In this document: positions 48,604 to 56,240 of the stretch, one piece after another | How positions within the stretch are numbered: position 1 is the first letter of the stretch | How the letters are laid out: each line of letters opens with the position of its first letter | IMG/VR virus record: IMGVR_UViG_3300005096_000097 | Span: 1-59,270 of that record | Direction: 5' to 3' (one strand) | DNA length: 59,270 nucleotides | Origin: a virus | Translations under genes and position numbers: made by a program | The notes under the pieces: generated by a model | Seen by the model: the letters and a program-made list of their open reading frames with translations, nothing else | Told to the model about the DNA's origin: nothing | The model's database searches: none

Positions 48604-48844
48604 ACTAACGGGCGTAACCATCACTGGCTACACACTCGCAATGTCCTGCACGTTGCTGATGACTATTGGTTGTTTGGCTGCTGGGTTCTGGGTGTATAAC
48701 GTGGCAGTGATACTCAGTGGCTATGACGCGGATGCCTACGCAAAATACTGGAGCCACGCCGTGGTTCTGTTCCAATCGGCAGGTATCTGGGGTGGGTGTG
48801 CCCTGACAATTTGGGTACTGTCCTGGTTTACTGGCAGTCACTGA
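48596..48844 (+). CDS. Two-helix membrane protein
   Basis: An 82-residue protein, GTG start. Helices at about 12-38 (AMSCTLLMTIGCLAAGFWVY) and 55-77 (VVLFQSAGIWGGCALTIWVL). Function unknown. The 137 bases after it hold no intact gene. Confidence 0.5.
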   Translation: MIELTGVTITGYTLAMSCTLLMTIGCLAAGFWVYNVAVILSGYDADAYAKYWSHAVVLFQSAGIWGGCALTIWVLSWFTGSH

Positions 48845-48981
48845 ACGTCACAAATAGGCCACCCACCACTTAATGTGGAAAACCAGAGGCGAAATAGCAA
48901 AGATGTATGGACGTCTCGGCAAGCCATATTAGGATGGATACATGATGAACACTTTATTACAAGACAAACCCGTGGCGTTTT

Positions 48982-49065
48982 GTGTTGTTAAGTGGGTGTG
49001 ACAATGTCACGGGACTCTTTAAGTTGGCGGTGTCGCTGATTATTCCGGTGGTTTTTGCAGTAAGG
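48982..49065 (+). pseudogene. Decayed C-terminal piece of a small membrane gene
   Basis: One frame reads GCDNVTGLFKLAVSLIIPVV FAVRC. It aligns with the end of the protein at 49455 (YCDNAGNLFKLAFVLNVSVW) and, less well, the one at 49073 (DASHMFTLAMVLLLGSL). The upstream part of the gene is missing, so this is probably a remnant of a fourth tandem copy. Confidence 0.5.
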
Positions 49066-49072
49066 TGTGTAT

Positions 49073-49282
49073 ATGGACTCAGCACTCGTAGTAATGAATC
49101 TGTTATTTGGTGGGGCCTTAGCTGCCCTGACCATTGGCTGGGTTTGGCTGATAGTCGCGTATTTTCGTGACGCTGAAACAGAAGCAGACCTCATCATCGA
49201 ATGGAAGAAGGATGCCTCACATATGTTTACGCTGGCAATGGTCCTTCTGCTCGGATCTTTGATAGCGAGGTGTTTATCATGA
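49073..49282 (+). CDS. 'GWVWLI' membrane protein, tandem copy 1
   Basis: A 69-residue protein: MDSALVVMNLLFGGALAALT, IGWVWLIVAYFRDAET, then DASHMFTLAMVLLLGSLIAR. The order of helix 1, 'GWvWlI.a..R', acidic loop and helix 2 is shared with the next two genes. Function unknown. Confidence 0.55.
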   Translation: MDSALVVMNLLFGGALAALTIGWVWLIVAYFRDAETEADLIIEWKKDASHMFTLAMVLLLGSLIARCLS

Positions 49283-49458
49283 CTTTATTACTCGTATGGT
49301 CAGCCCCCTCAGTGGGTTGTTATTTGGTGGGGTGGTGTTACTTCATAGCAGCCCTGCGTGACCCTTGCCAGAGTGACCAACTCTGTGGGACTGCCCTGAA
49401 GTGGTTTGTGGCCACTTGGATACTGCTCATACCCAGATGGTTAGGGTGGATTGCATGA
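49279..49458 (+). CDS. 'GWVWLI' membrane protein, tandem copy 2
   Basis: A 59-residue protein: MTLLLVWSAPSVGCYLVGWC, YFIAALRDPCQSDQLC, then FVATWILLIPRWLGW. ATGA overlaps with both neighbours. Function unknown. Confidence 0.55.
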   Translation: MTLLLVWSAPSVGCYLVGWCYFIAALRDPCQSDQLCGTALKWFVATWILLIPRWLGWIA

Positions 49459-49652
49459 TAATGAATCTATTACTGATGTTCCTCCCGGTCTTTGGTTGCG
49501 TCATTGCCGGGTGGGTGTGGCTCATTGCAGCAATACTTCGTAGGCATATCCCAGAACTCCGCGAGGAGTATTGCGACAACGCTGGGAATCTGTTCAAGTT
49601 GGCATTTGTGTTGAATGTCTCAGTATGGTTGGTGCAATTACTATATTGGTAG
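49455..49652 (+). CDS. 'GWVWLI' membrane protein, tandem copy 3
   Basis: A 65-residue protein: MIMNLLLMFLPVFGCVIAGW, VWLIAAILRRHIPELREEYC, DNAGNLFKLAFVLNVSVWLV. Closest to the decayed copy at 48982. Function unknown. Confidence 0.55.
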   Translation: MIMNLLLMFLPVFGCVIAGWVWLIAAILRRHIPELREEYCDNAGNLFKLAFVLNVSVWLVQLLYW

Positions 49653-49773
49653 TTTGCTTAGGGGGCCAGATCCACTGGTCTCTGAGTATCCTGACCTCAG
49701 GTCATGCAGGAGTCAGGAGCTGATGACTCACCGGTTTAACATTTCTCAGTTTCTTTGTAGTGGAGTACAGGGT

Positions 49774-50001
49774 ATGATTGATTTGGGAGATATGGAAGAC
49801 CTTGGCAAATTCGCCGACACAGACTTGGACATGTACCGTGGTGTCCTGTCCCAGACTGAAATGCGCAACTTGATACCCGGTAACACACTTGTCACAGTCA
49901 ATGGGAAACGAGGTGTGCTTGTCGAACTGATTCCCTTGGAACAAAGTGGTTTGTATGACGGAATTGTGTTCGTCAAATCTCGGGAGGTGATCGATGGTTG
50001 A
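49774..50001 (+). CDS. 'GKFADT' beta-domain protein, tandem copy 1
   Basis: A 75-residue protein: MIDLGDMEDLGKFADTDLDM, YRGVLSQTEMRN, GNTLVTVNGKRGVLVELIPL, IVFVKSREVIDG. It ends with the sequence that also starts the next copy (CGGGAGGTGATCGATGGTTGA), so the stop/start overlap itself is duplicated. Function unknown. Confidence 0.6.
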   Translation: MIDLGDMEDLGKFADTDLDMYRGVLSQTEMRNLIPGNTLVTVNGKRGVLVELIPLEQSGLYDGIVFVKSREVIDG

Positions 50002-50221
50002 ACTCGAAAGTATGGAGTTGGTTCAGACGTTTCGGAATCAAACGGGATGTGCAGTGTTCCGGGGCATGGTACCACAAGGAGCTGTACTGGGTCTGTCACA
50101 TGACGTGATCTGTAAAATAAACGGCGTGAAATGGACTCTCGTCGAGGTCATACCCCTGGCTCACGAGGACACCTTTGAATCGCTTGTAATTGTCAAACCC
50201 CGGGAGGTGATCGATGGTTGA
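49994..50221 (+). CDS. 'GKFADT' beta-domain protein, tandem copy 2
   Basis: A 75-residue protein: MVELESMELVQTFRNQTGCA, VFRGMVPQGAVLG, CKINGVKWTLVEVIPLA, LVIVKPREVIDG. Same length as copy 1, same junction. The KINGVxW core links this family to the larger beta-domain array. Function unknown. Confidence 0.6.
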   Translation: MVELESMELVQTFRNQTGCAVFRGMVPQGAVLGLSHDVICKINGVKWTLVEVIPLAHEDTFESLVIVKPREVIDG

Positions 50222-50435
50222 TCTTGCTGAGTTGGATTACATTGGTGACTTCGGAAACTACGAGGGGTGGTCCACGTTTCGAGGACAGATCTGGCAGGCG
50301 GACGCGAAGGATTTGAAACCGAGCTGCCTTGTTAAAATCAATGGGAAGGAACAAGTCCTTGTCGCGTTGATTCCCCTGGGTGGTGGTCCGGTGTTTGAGG
50401 CAATTGTGGTGACCCGATTCGGGTGGTGTTACTAG
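50214..50435 (+). CDS. 'GKFADT' beta-domain protein, tandem copy 3
   Basis: A 73-residue protein: MVDLAELDYIGDFGNYEGWS, TFRGQIWQADAKDLK, CLVKINGKEQVLVALIPLG, AIVVTRFGW. It lacks the REVIDG ending and so closes the tandem run. Function unknown. Confidence 0.6.
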   Translation: MVDLAELDYIGDFGNYEGWSTFRGQIWQADAKDLKPSCLVKINGKEQVLVALIPLGGGPVFEAIVVTRFGWCY

Positions 50436-50452
50436 AAAAAGGACAAAAGATT

Positions 50453-50518
50453 ATGATGTGTACGCTACTGGTTGCTATGGAAGTCATTTACAATCCGATT
50501 GGGGTAAAGTCTGACTGA
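50453..50518 (+). CDS. Possible 21-aa leader peptide
   Basis: MMCTLLVAMEVIYNPIGVKS D, preceded by AAGGA at 9 bases and coupled by TGATG to the next gene. It may be a leader that sets translation of the 50518 gene, or just chance. Confidence 0.3.
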   Translation: MMCTLLVAMEVIYNPIGVKSD

Positions 50519-50964
50519 TGACATTTCTACTAAACATGCAGAGCCCACTTCATAACGAGCAGGTTACAATTGGGACGTACGCATATGCACTCATGTGGTT
50601 TACGTTCGGACCCGAGGAACGCCCAGGGGCTCTAACCTCACTGGGAGTCCATAAAAAGGTATGGGAGGTCCTCCACATGGACCCACTCCCACAGGGCACC
50701 CAGCCTGGTCAGAGATACACCTTGAGTTGTGTACTCCGCCGCCCCCTGGATATTGAGTACCCGAACCTAACGGCAACTGTCCTCTGGAGAGAGGGTCGGG
50801 TTGTGTCACTTCAGGTTAACGTCTTGAGGGGGCAGGAGACCGCTTTGTTTTATGCGGGAGATAAATTCCGTATCAACGACGAGCCAACGATTTACCATAT
50901 CAAGGTTGCGGGTGATAGTAGGCAGGGTGGTTGGCTTATTATGGCTGAGGAAATTGCCGGCTGA
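50518..50964 (+). CDS. 150-residue 'EVLHxDPxPQG' family protein, copy 1
   Basis: A 148-residue protein: VTIGTYAYALMWFTF, WEVLHMDPLPQGTQPGQ, CVLRRPL, ATVLWREGRVVSLQVNVL, FYAGDKFRINDEPTIYHIKV, LIMAEEIAG. The same landmarks recur in the genes at 51007 and 54270. Predicted all-beta, cytoplasmic. Function unknown. Confidence 0.6.
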   Translation: MTFLLNMQSPLHNEQVTIGTYAYALMWFTFGPEERPGALTSLGVHKKVWEVLHMDPLPQGTQPGQRYTLSCVLRRPLDIEYPNLTATVLWREGRVVSLQVNVLRGQETALFYAGDKFRINDEPTIYHIKVAGDSRQGGWLIMAEEIAG

Positions 50965-51006
50965 GATGTGGTGTAACAAACATGCAAAAATAGAAAGATT
51001 GAAACG

Positions 51007-51471
51007 ATGACAATTCTTTATAACGTTCAAGCAAGCTCCCTGAGATTAGCATCCATCGGAACATACACGTACGGAATGTACGAGGTCAAGCTCCGGCCCG
51101 AAGAAGTTCCCGACGATTTGCAGTATATCATCATCGACGGAGGTCATATGTCCGTCTGTTACCTGGAGCCATTCCCAGAGGATGCCGTCCCCGGGCAAGT
51201 GTACAAATTGCTCGCCACTCTAAGGTGCAAGGCATCCTCGTATCCTGAAATAGAGGCCGAGCAACTCTGGAAGGATGGAAGCACTGTTGCTTTGGCAGCA
51301 GACCTACTTGATGATGATATTTATGGTATCTATAACGCAGGGTATCGATTCCTGCTTAAAGGTAGCCCACAAATCTACCGGTTACAGAATGGTGACGCAT
51401 TGGACAAGTTCCAGACTATGCTCCGGGACGGTCGAAAATACTTCTTAGCGGTTGAGATTTCCAGTAGCTGA
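51007..51471 (+). CDS. 'EVLHxDPxPQG' family protein, copy 2
   Basis: A 154-residue protein: ASIGTYTYGMYEVKLRPEEV, VCYLEPFPEDAVPGQVYKLL, AEQLWKDGSTVALAADLLDD, YNAGYRFLLKGSPQIYRLQN, FLAVEISS. Co-linear with copy 1. Function unknown. Confidence 0.6.
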   Translation: MTILYNVQASSLRLASIGTYTYGMYEVKLRPEEVPDDLQYIIIDGGHMSVCYLEPFPEDAVPGQVYKLLATLRCKASSYPEIEAEQLWKDGSTVALAADLLDDDIYGIYNAGYRFLLKGSPQIYRLQNGDALDKFQTMLRDGRKYFLAVEISSS

Positions 51472-51474
51472 GAT

Positions 51475-51500
51475 TTGATCCTGATTTGGTGTGGTATTCT
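51475..51500 (+). promoter_or_regulatory. Degenerate copy of duplicated promoter
   Basis: TTGATC ... TATTCT with only 14 bases between, in the context GATTTGGTGTGGTATTCTTC, matching the promoter at 52616 (GATTTGGTGTGGTACACTTC). Spacing is too short for a good promoter, so it may be decayed. Confidence 0.35.
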
Positions 51501-51546
51501 TCGGGGTACCATCTGTTCAACGATGATTTAACGTGAGGACAACTTG

Positions 51547-52014
51547 ATGGAATTCAAGAGTAAATTGATGTGTGGGCCAACGGTAATTGGACGGTGGAAG
51601 TACGAGACCCATGAACTTGAGGGCCCGAGCAACCACCTATATGCAAGTACCCACGTAATCACCCTGAATGGGGTGGATGTGGAGGTGGTGGCCTGGCCCC
51701 ACGACCAATCCTCCAGTGACCCACCCAGACGTGCATACGTCACGGTAAAAACACCCATCCAATTATTCCCGGTACTTATTACCGAGGACTTCCCGTCTCA
51801 CCACACGGGGGCTGATGGTACGGCCGTGGTTGTCATTGAGGCTCGGACAACGTACGGGGGCATCAAGGGGATTATAGAAGCCACTGATAAAGGTCTGGTC
51901 TGCGTAAATGATTCGCCGAAGACATTCCGAATACACACATGGACGCAGGTTGGTCCCCCAACTGAGGAACATGAGCTGCCACTGTATAGTCTACTCCTGG
52001 AGGAAGTGAAGTGA
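51547..52014 (+). CDS. Divergent member of the 150-residue beta family
   Basis: A 155-residue protein: VIGRWKYETHELEGPSNHLY, THVITLNGVDVEVVAWPH, YVTVKTPIQLFPV, IEATDKGLVCVNDSPKTFRI, LYSLLLEEVK. The order fits copies 1 and 2 (Y-containing strand, core, 'aG/dkG..f.v....tyri', end 'lllEE'). Function unknown. Confidence 0.55.
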   Translation: MEFKSKLMCGPTVIGRWKYETHELEGPSNHLYASTHVITLNGVDVEVVAWPHDQSSSDPPRRAYVTVKTPIQLFPVLITEDFPSHHTGADGTAVVVIEARTTYGGIKGIIEATDKGLVCVNDSPKTFRIHTWTQVGPPTEEHELPLYSLLLEEVK

Positions 52015-52071
52015 GGGCTGAGGAGATCGGCTGAGATTTGATAATGGTTGAGATTTGGAAGGTGGTTCCTT

Positions 52072-52134
52072 ATGAATACTGATGATTTGGTATTATGGCT
52101 GCTGGTGTTGTGCCTCTGGTGGCTACTAATTTGA
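52072..52134 (+). CDS. Tiny membrane peptide (20 aa)
   Basis: MNTDDLVLWLLVLCLWWLLI, almost purely a membrane helix, with GGAAGG 8-10 bases upstream. Located between two beta-family genes. Confidence 0.35.
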   Translation: MNTDDLVLWLLVLCLWWLLI

Positions 52135-52149
52135 TTGAAAGGTTTTGAG

Positions 52150-52611
52150 ATGCTTGAGACTAAAGGTTCAGTGAACATCACGACGGAATTCGTTAGCGAC
52201 GGGTACCGCTATTTTGTGGGTACAATCACGCAGTGTTTGGGGTGTCTGGATGTGCCAAAATACATCTCGGTTGAGAAACAGATAGGGTCCCGGGGTGCCA
52301 GTGCCGAAATCATATTTGTGGACGAATGCCCTAATGACACACCCTCGGACAAGTTGGTCGAACTCCAGATAGTGGCGAAGCGCCTTGATTACCCGTCACC
52401 TGTGTTGCCAATCGACGGTCGGTTCTTCGGGGATGGTGATATCCTACTTGTTGAGGCTCTGGAGACCGTTGCGCCAGGGATGAAATTCTGCCTGGAGGGT
52501 AAAAGTGGTGAGTATGTGTGCCAGAGCTGTACTCGGAGAACCATACATGGTGGTGACCCGGATGATGAGCTAGTGTTCCTGGTGGTTGCCACTGAGGTGG
52601 GGACAGCCTAG
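52150..52611 (+). CDS. 'SVNITxEFVxDGxRYFVGTI' family protein, copy 1
   Basis: A 153-residue protein: GSVNITTEFVSDGYRYFVGT, ITQCLGC, LVELQIVAKRLDYPSPV, APGMKFCLEGKSGEYVCQSC, LVFLVVATEVG. Very similar to the gene at 53737, with 'MKFCLEGK...CxSC' Cys pairs. It belongs to the 150-residue beta family by length and the ending 'lvvAtev'. Function unknown. Confidence 0.6.
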   Translation: MLETKGSVNITTEFVSDGYRYFVGTITQCLGCLDVPKYISVEKQIGSRGASAEIIFVDECPNDTPSDKLVELQIVAKRLDYPSPVLPIDGRFFGDGDILLVEALETVAPGMKFCLEGKSGEYVCQSCTRRTIHGGDPDDELVFLVVATEVGTA

Positions 52612-52615
52612 TGAC

Positions 52616-52644
52616 TTGACTTCCTCGATTTGGTGTGGTACACT
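52616..52644 (+). promoter_or_regulatory. Rightward sigma70-type promoter (duplicated unit)
   Basis: TTGACT, 17-base spacer ending GATTTGGTGTGG, TACACT. The same text occurs near 51481 and 54220, so gene-plus-promoter units were copied. Drives the NUMOD4 endonuclease gene. Confidence 0.6.
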
Positions 52645-52689
52645 TCAGGTGTACAATTTATTCTGGAGACACACTGGGGGACTGGTCTG

Positions 52690-53700
52690 ATGGTGGAAGA
52701 AGAATCTTGGAGAGATGTGGTTGGGTTTGAGAAACTGTACCATGTCTCAGACTGGGGACGGGTAAGGTCACCCGATCGTCAGATTCGGGCGACGTGTGGT
52801 AGCCAACGATTTTGTGCTGGTCGGATACTTACCCCTCACAGGACGGGCAAGTCCCGGATAAATGTGGTCCGCCTGTCTCGGGAGGGGAAGCTGTACATCC
52901 TCGACACCGAGGACCTGGTGCTGGAAGCTTTCGTAGGGCCTCGCCCGCCGGCTTGTATTGCTCACCACATCTCGGACGACCCGTATGATGTGCGGTTTGC
53001 CAACCTCGAATGGATGGTTGACCCCAACTATGCAGCGATACGATTGGCTCAGTTAGAGAAGGAGAGCCGGAAAGCCAAACGTGAGGCAACCCGACGTGAA
53101 GCAGCCCAACGGGACGCTGTCCGACTATCCGCAGCCCGACAAATTGCAACACTGCTTGGAGCCACTTCGTTCTCTGAGTCTAGATACCGGGAAGCCTGGG
53201 GTTGGGGAGCCTGTCAGGTTTTTAATTGGGGTACCCTACTTGCTGAATTGGAATATGGGGAGGTCCGGGAGCCCAAGAAGGATGCAGCCACGAAGTTGGT
53301 GAAGCCCAAGAAGCCCATAGCCACAAAGTTGGTGAAACCCAAGCAGGTCAAGCAGGTCAAGCAGGTCAAGCAGGTCAAGCAGGTCAAGCAGGTCAAGCAG
53401 GTCAAGCAGGTCAAGCAGGTCGCGCCGACCCCAGAACTGATAGCCAAACGGAAACGAATGGCTGTTGAGTACACACGGGAGTGGCGTGCCAACAAGAAGA
53501 AGGCAGCCGAACTACTCGCATCCGAACACTGGAGTGCTAAACTGGACGCAAAGTACACAGTGATGCGGGATGACGGGATCGAGTTTGATAATTACGCGGA
53601 GGCTGGTCGGGTTGCAGGCGCGACGCCGGCGGAGATCAGTGATGCGTGTGAAACTGGAGAGCTTCTTCTAGGGCACCAGTGGGCTCAGATAAGTGTGTAG
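52690..53700 (+). CDS. NUMOD4/HNH/NUMOD1-type endonuclease with KQV repeats
   Basis: A 336-residue protein, start MVEEESWRD. The N-terminal NUMOD4 motif (WRDVVGFEKLYHVSDWGRVR) precedes an HNH-like region (CIAHHISDDPYDVRFANLEW, about 92-111), a long charged helix, KQV repeats (about 216-243) and a C-terminal NUMOD1-like motif (DDGIEFDNYAEAGRVAGATP, about 294-313). This is the modular plan of phage homing endonucleases. It splits two close paralogs (52150 and 53737), as expected from insertion. The HNH seems to lack the usual third motif residue, so activity is uncertain. Confidence 0.7.
   Translation: MVEEESWRDVVGFEKLYHVSDWGRVRSPDRQIRATCGSQRFCAGRILTPHRTGKSRINVVRLSREGKLYILDTEDLVLEAFVGPRPPACIAHHISDDPYDVRFANLEWMVDPNYAAIRLAQLEKESRKAKREATRREAAQRDAVRLSAARQIATLLGATSFSESRYREAWGWGACQVFNWGTLLAELEYGEVREPKKDAATKLVKPKKPIATKLVKPKQVKQVKQVKQVKQVKQVKQVKQVKQVAPTPELIAKRKRMAVEYTREWRANKKKAAELLASEHWSAKLDAKYTVMRDDGIEFDNYAEAGRVAGATPAEISDACETGELLLGHQWAQISV
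53341..53421 (+). repeat. 9-bp tandem repeat encoding KQV
   Basis: Nine copies of AAGCAGGTC, almost perfect, giving a Lys-Gln-Val repeat inside the endonuclease gene. Confidence 0.95.
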
Positions 53701-53736
53701 ATACAGGAAATCGAAGATAATTGTGGAGGATGCCTG

Positions 53737-54204
53737 ATGAGTGAGACTAAAGCTTCAGTGAACATCACGTCGGAGTTCGTCATCGACGGGTTTCGATATT
53801 TCGTAGGTACAATCACGCACTGCCGGCGGTGGTGTACTGGGGGTCCCAAATACATCCAGTTGAGCCCTCAGGAGGATCGTGCCCAAGTTCAGTTTATGGA
53901 AGACTTCCCTAAGGATGTGACCCTGGACCAGTTAGTCGAACTCCAGATAGTTGCGAGGACATTTGATTACCCGAACCCTGTGGTGGCGACCTACGACGAA
54001 TTGCTTGTTGACGACCACATATTGGTTATTGAGACCCTGGAGGGCATCACGATAGGGATGAAGTTCTGCCTGGAGGGTAAAATTGACGTGTACCTGTGTG
54101 AGAGCTGCCGGCGGATCACCAAACATGATGATCCTGCTAACAACAAGGACCAGAAAGAAGTGTACCTGGTGGTTGCCACCCGCGTACCGTTTGGGACAAG
54201 CTGA
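53737..54204 (+). CDS. 'SVNITxEFVxDGxRYFVGTI' family protein, copy 2
   Basis: A 155-residue protein: ASVNITSEFVIDGFRYFVGT, ITHCRRWC, LVELQIVARTFDYPNPVV, IGMKFCLEGKIDVYLCESCR, VYLVVATRVP. Clear duplicate of the gene at 52150. GGAGG lies 10 bases upstream. Function unknown. Confidence 0.65.
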   Translation: MSETKASVNITSEFVIDGFRYFVGTITHCRRWCTGGPKYIQLSPQEDRAQVQFMEDFPKDVTLDQLVELQIVARTFDYPNPVVATYDELLVDDHILVIETLEGITIGMKFCLEGKIDVYLCESCRRITKHDDPANNKDQKEVYLVVATRVPFGTS

Positions 54205-54208
54205 GATT

Positions 54209-54237
54209 TTGACTTCCCTGATTCGGTGGGGTACCAC
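54209..54237 (+). promoter_or_regulatory. Rightward promoter (duplicated unit)
   Basis: TTGACT, 17-base spacer with GATTCGGTGGGG, TACCAC. It matches the promoters near 51475 and 52616; the -10 is weak. Confidence 0.45.
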
Positions 54238-54269
54238 TGAGGGCTGTAAATTCGACGAAAGGTAGACGT

Positions 54270-54707
54270 ATGTCAACTGAAATCCTGAAGAATCCACTCT
54301 GTTCCAAATTGACTTCTGAGATAATTGGGAACTACAAATACATCACGGCCATATTTGAAATGGATCCAGCGAGATACCCGGAGGGTGTCGAGTGGATGGA
54401 AGTCAGCGGGTACACATTTGAGGTACTGCATCTTGACCCGTACCCCCAGGGTGCCACACGGAGCCCGACAGTTCCCATCCATGGAGTGGTTCGGCGATTC
54501 CTGAATGGTATCATTCCGACTATTTCGGGAACAATCCTCTGGGTTGAAGGTGAAATGGTGGTACTCAAGGTATCGTTGGCACCTGATGATATCCAACGCA
54601 TTAACGAGGCGGGTGGGTACCTTGAGGTTGAGAGTTCAACCTACCGGCTGCGCACCAAGACACGGACGGACACTGGATACATTATTGTTGCGACGGAGGA
54701 ACACTGA
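54270..54707 (+). CDS. 'EVLHxDPxPQG' family protein, copy 3
   Basis: A 145-residue protein: EIIGNYKYITAIFEMDP, FEVLHLDPYPQGATRSP, GVVRRFL, GTILWVEGEMVVLKVSLA, NEAGGYLEVESSTYRL, YIIVATEEH. Co-linear with 50518 and 51007. Function unknown. Confidence 0.6.
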   Translation: MSTEILKNPLCSKLTSEIIGNYKYITAIFEMDPARYPEGVEWMEVSGYTFEVLHLDPYPQGATRSPTVPIHGVVRRFLNGIIPTISGTILWVEGEMVVLKVSLAPDDIQRINEAGGYLEVESSTYRLRTKTRTDTGYIIVATEEH

Positions 54708-54946
54708 TGGAATGGCTCAACAGAGTGGATGGTATGTGGTGGGGGTTTGGTATGGCCCTGATGTTCTGGGGTATCAACTCCGCCAGGCATTCAGTAGCAT
54801 GTATCATCAATACACGGAAGGGTTTACGGACCGAGGCTGACTTCAGTCTGGACCGCGCGGAGATATCCCTTTGCTATCTGATCGTGGGTGTTTTGATATC
54901 TCTTATCGTGTTTCAGCTTGTTGGGGGTACATTATTGCGTGGTTGA
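54707..54946 (+). CDS. Two-helix membrane protein
   Basis: A 79-residue protein. Helices at about 9-27 (GMWWGFGMALMFWGINSARH) and 54-74 (SLCYLIVGVLISLIVFQLVG). TGATG coupling to the previous gene. Function unknown. Confidence 0.5.
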   Translation: MEWLNRVDGMWWGFGMALMFWGINSARHSVACIINTRKGLRTEADFSLDRAEISLCYLIVGVLISLIVFQLVGGTLLRG

Positions 54947-55655
54947 AATCTGGAAGGACATCAAGGGTCACGAGGGTGCCTATCAGGTCAGTGATATGGG
55001 CCGCGTTCGTTCGCTGGCGCGGAGGGTGACTCGTAGTAATGGTTACCCCTATACGGTCAGGGCAAAGGTACTGAAGCCCTGCCCATCTTCAAGTGGCTAC
55101 TTAGCCGTTTGCCTACACAATGAGGGTGAAGACACAACGCAACCGGTAGCCTCCCTCGTGCTTACGGCATTTGTAGGCCCTCAACCATATGCAAAACATG
55201 CGTGTCACAAGTCATTAGGGAGACTGAACAACAGCCTGGGCAATCTATACTGGGGCGCCAGGGTGTCGACCGCATTAGGCAAACGGATCCACCCCGGGAA
55301 AGTTTATCTCCGACCGGTAGTGCGGAGTGATGGGGTTGAGTATGCCAGTGTTAGGCTGGCCGCCCAAGCAATGAAAGGGTCTGAGTCTGCCATTGGCAAC
55401 TGCTGTGCAGGTACGAGTAAGACCTCATATGGGTTTGGTTGGGAATATGCGGACGTAAAGGTCCTGCCCAAGAGGGGTACCAAGGGTCTCCGACCAGTTA
55501 TCCGGAGTGATGGGGTTCAATTTGAGAGTGTGGCCAGTGCCGGGCGGGCAGTTGGAGTGACTCCCGGCTGTATTGGCAGGGCCTGTACGAAACCTGAGAA
55601 CACCTCTGGTGGCTTCGGATGGAAATACGTGGACGCGGACGACTCAGAGAATTGA
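54939..55655 (+). CDS. NUMOD4/HNH-like/NUMOD1x2 endonuclease-like protein
   Basis: A 238-residue protein, GTG start with GGGGG upstream. NUMOD4 motif EIWKDIKGHEGAYQVSDMGR VRS, an HNH-like stretch HACHKSLGRLNNSLGNLYWG (about 85-105), then two NUMOD1 repeats (VVRSDGVEYASVRLAAQAMK and VIRSDGVQFESVASAGRAVG). The HNH has lost clear catalytic His residues; it could be a degenerate, DNA-binding-only relic. Last rightward gene before the repeat region. Confidence 0.65.
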   Translation: MVEIWKDIKGHEGAYQVSDMGRVRSLARRVTRSNGYPYTVRAKVLKPCPSSSGYLAVCLHNEGEDTTQPVASLVLTAFVGPQPYAKHACHKSLGRLNNSLGNLYWGARVSTALGKRIHPGKVYLRPVVRSDGVEYASVRLAAQAMKGSESAIGNCCAGTSKTSYGFGWEYADVKVLPKRGTKGLRPVIRSDGVQFESVASAGRAVGVTPGCIGRACTKPENTSGGFGWKYVDADDSEN

Positions 55656-55880
55656 CACCACGCCGAGTCGTGGGCGTCCTCGGATTCCTCACCACGCTGA
55701 TGCACGGCTTCCCCGATAAACTGCTTCCTCGGAATCTACCACGCCGAGACCTCTGAATCTACCCCACCCCCTGTTGGAGGGGTACTCTCTTTCTGAAAAT
55801 CGCTACGTAATTTTCGGCATATGCGATCGTCGAACATGCGTTATTTGGTCAGAGGTCGGAATTTGATCCCACCCTCCCTA

Positions 55881-55988
55881 GGTTCGAGCCTTGGTTCGAG
55901 CCTTGGTTTGAGCCTTGGTTCGGTGTGGTTCGATGGTCCACTGATTCGGTGTGGTCCACTGATTCGGTGTGGTCCACTGATCCGGTGT
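55881..55988. repeat. 12-bp and 18-bp tandem repeats
   Basis: GGTTCGAGCCTT about 3.5 times, followed by an 18-base unit GGTCCACTGATTCGGTGT three times. Confidence 0.85.
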
Positions 55989-56240
55989 GGTTCGAGCCAT
56001 AGCCGGCCTCGGATTTATCTCCGGATATCTTTGTCCGATTTAACTATTTAATCCCAGAAAATCCCAATTCCAAGTCACTAAAGGGCTAGGAGACGTTATA
56101 ACCCCCATACCCCGCTTCACCCTCACAATCAGACCCACCCGATTCATTGATACAACCAGCACAATACATACCACCCCTACCCCTCTCTACTACTAGTACC
56201 AACATACTGTACACATGGACACGTACTCAATCCACACCCT

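Noticed and set aside
55881-55925. GGTTCGAGCC strings resembling tRNA T-arms
   Set aside because: They form a simple 12-bp tandem repeat, and no acceptor or anticodon stem can be folded around them.
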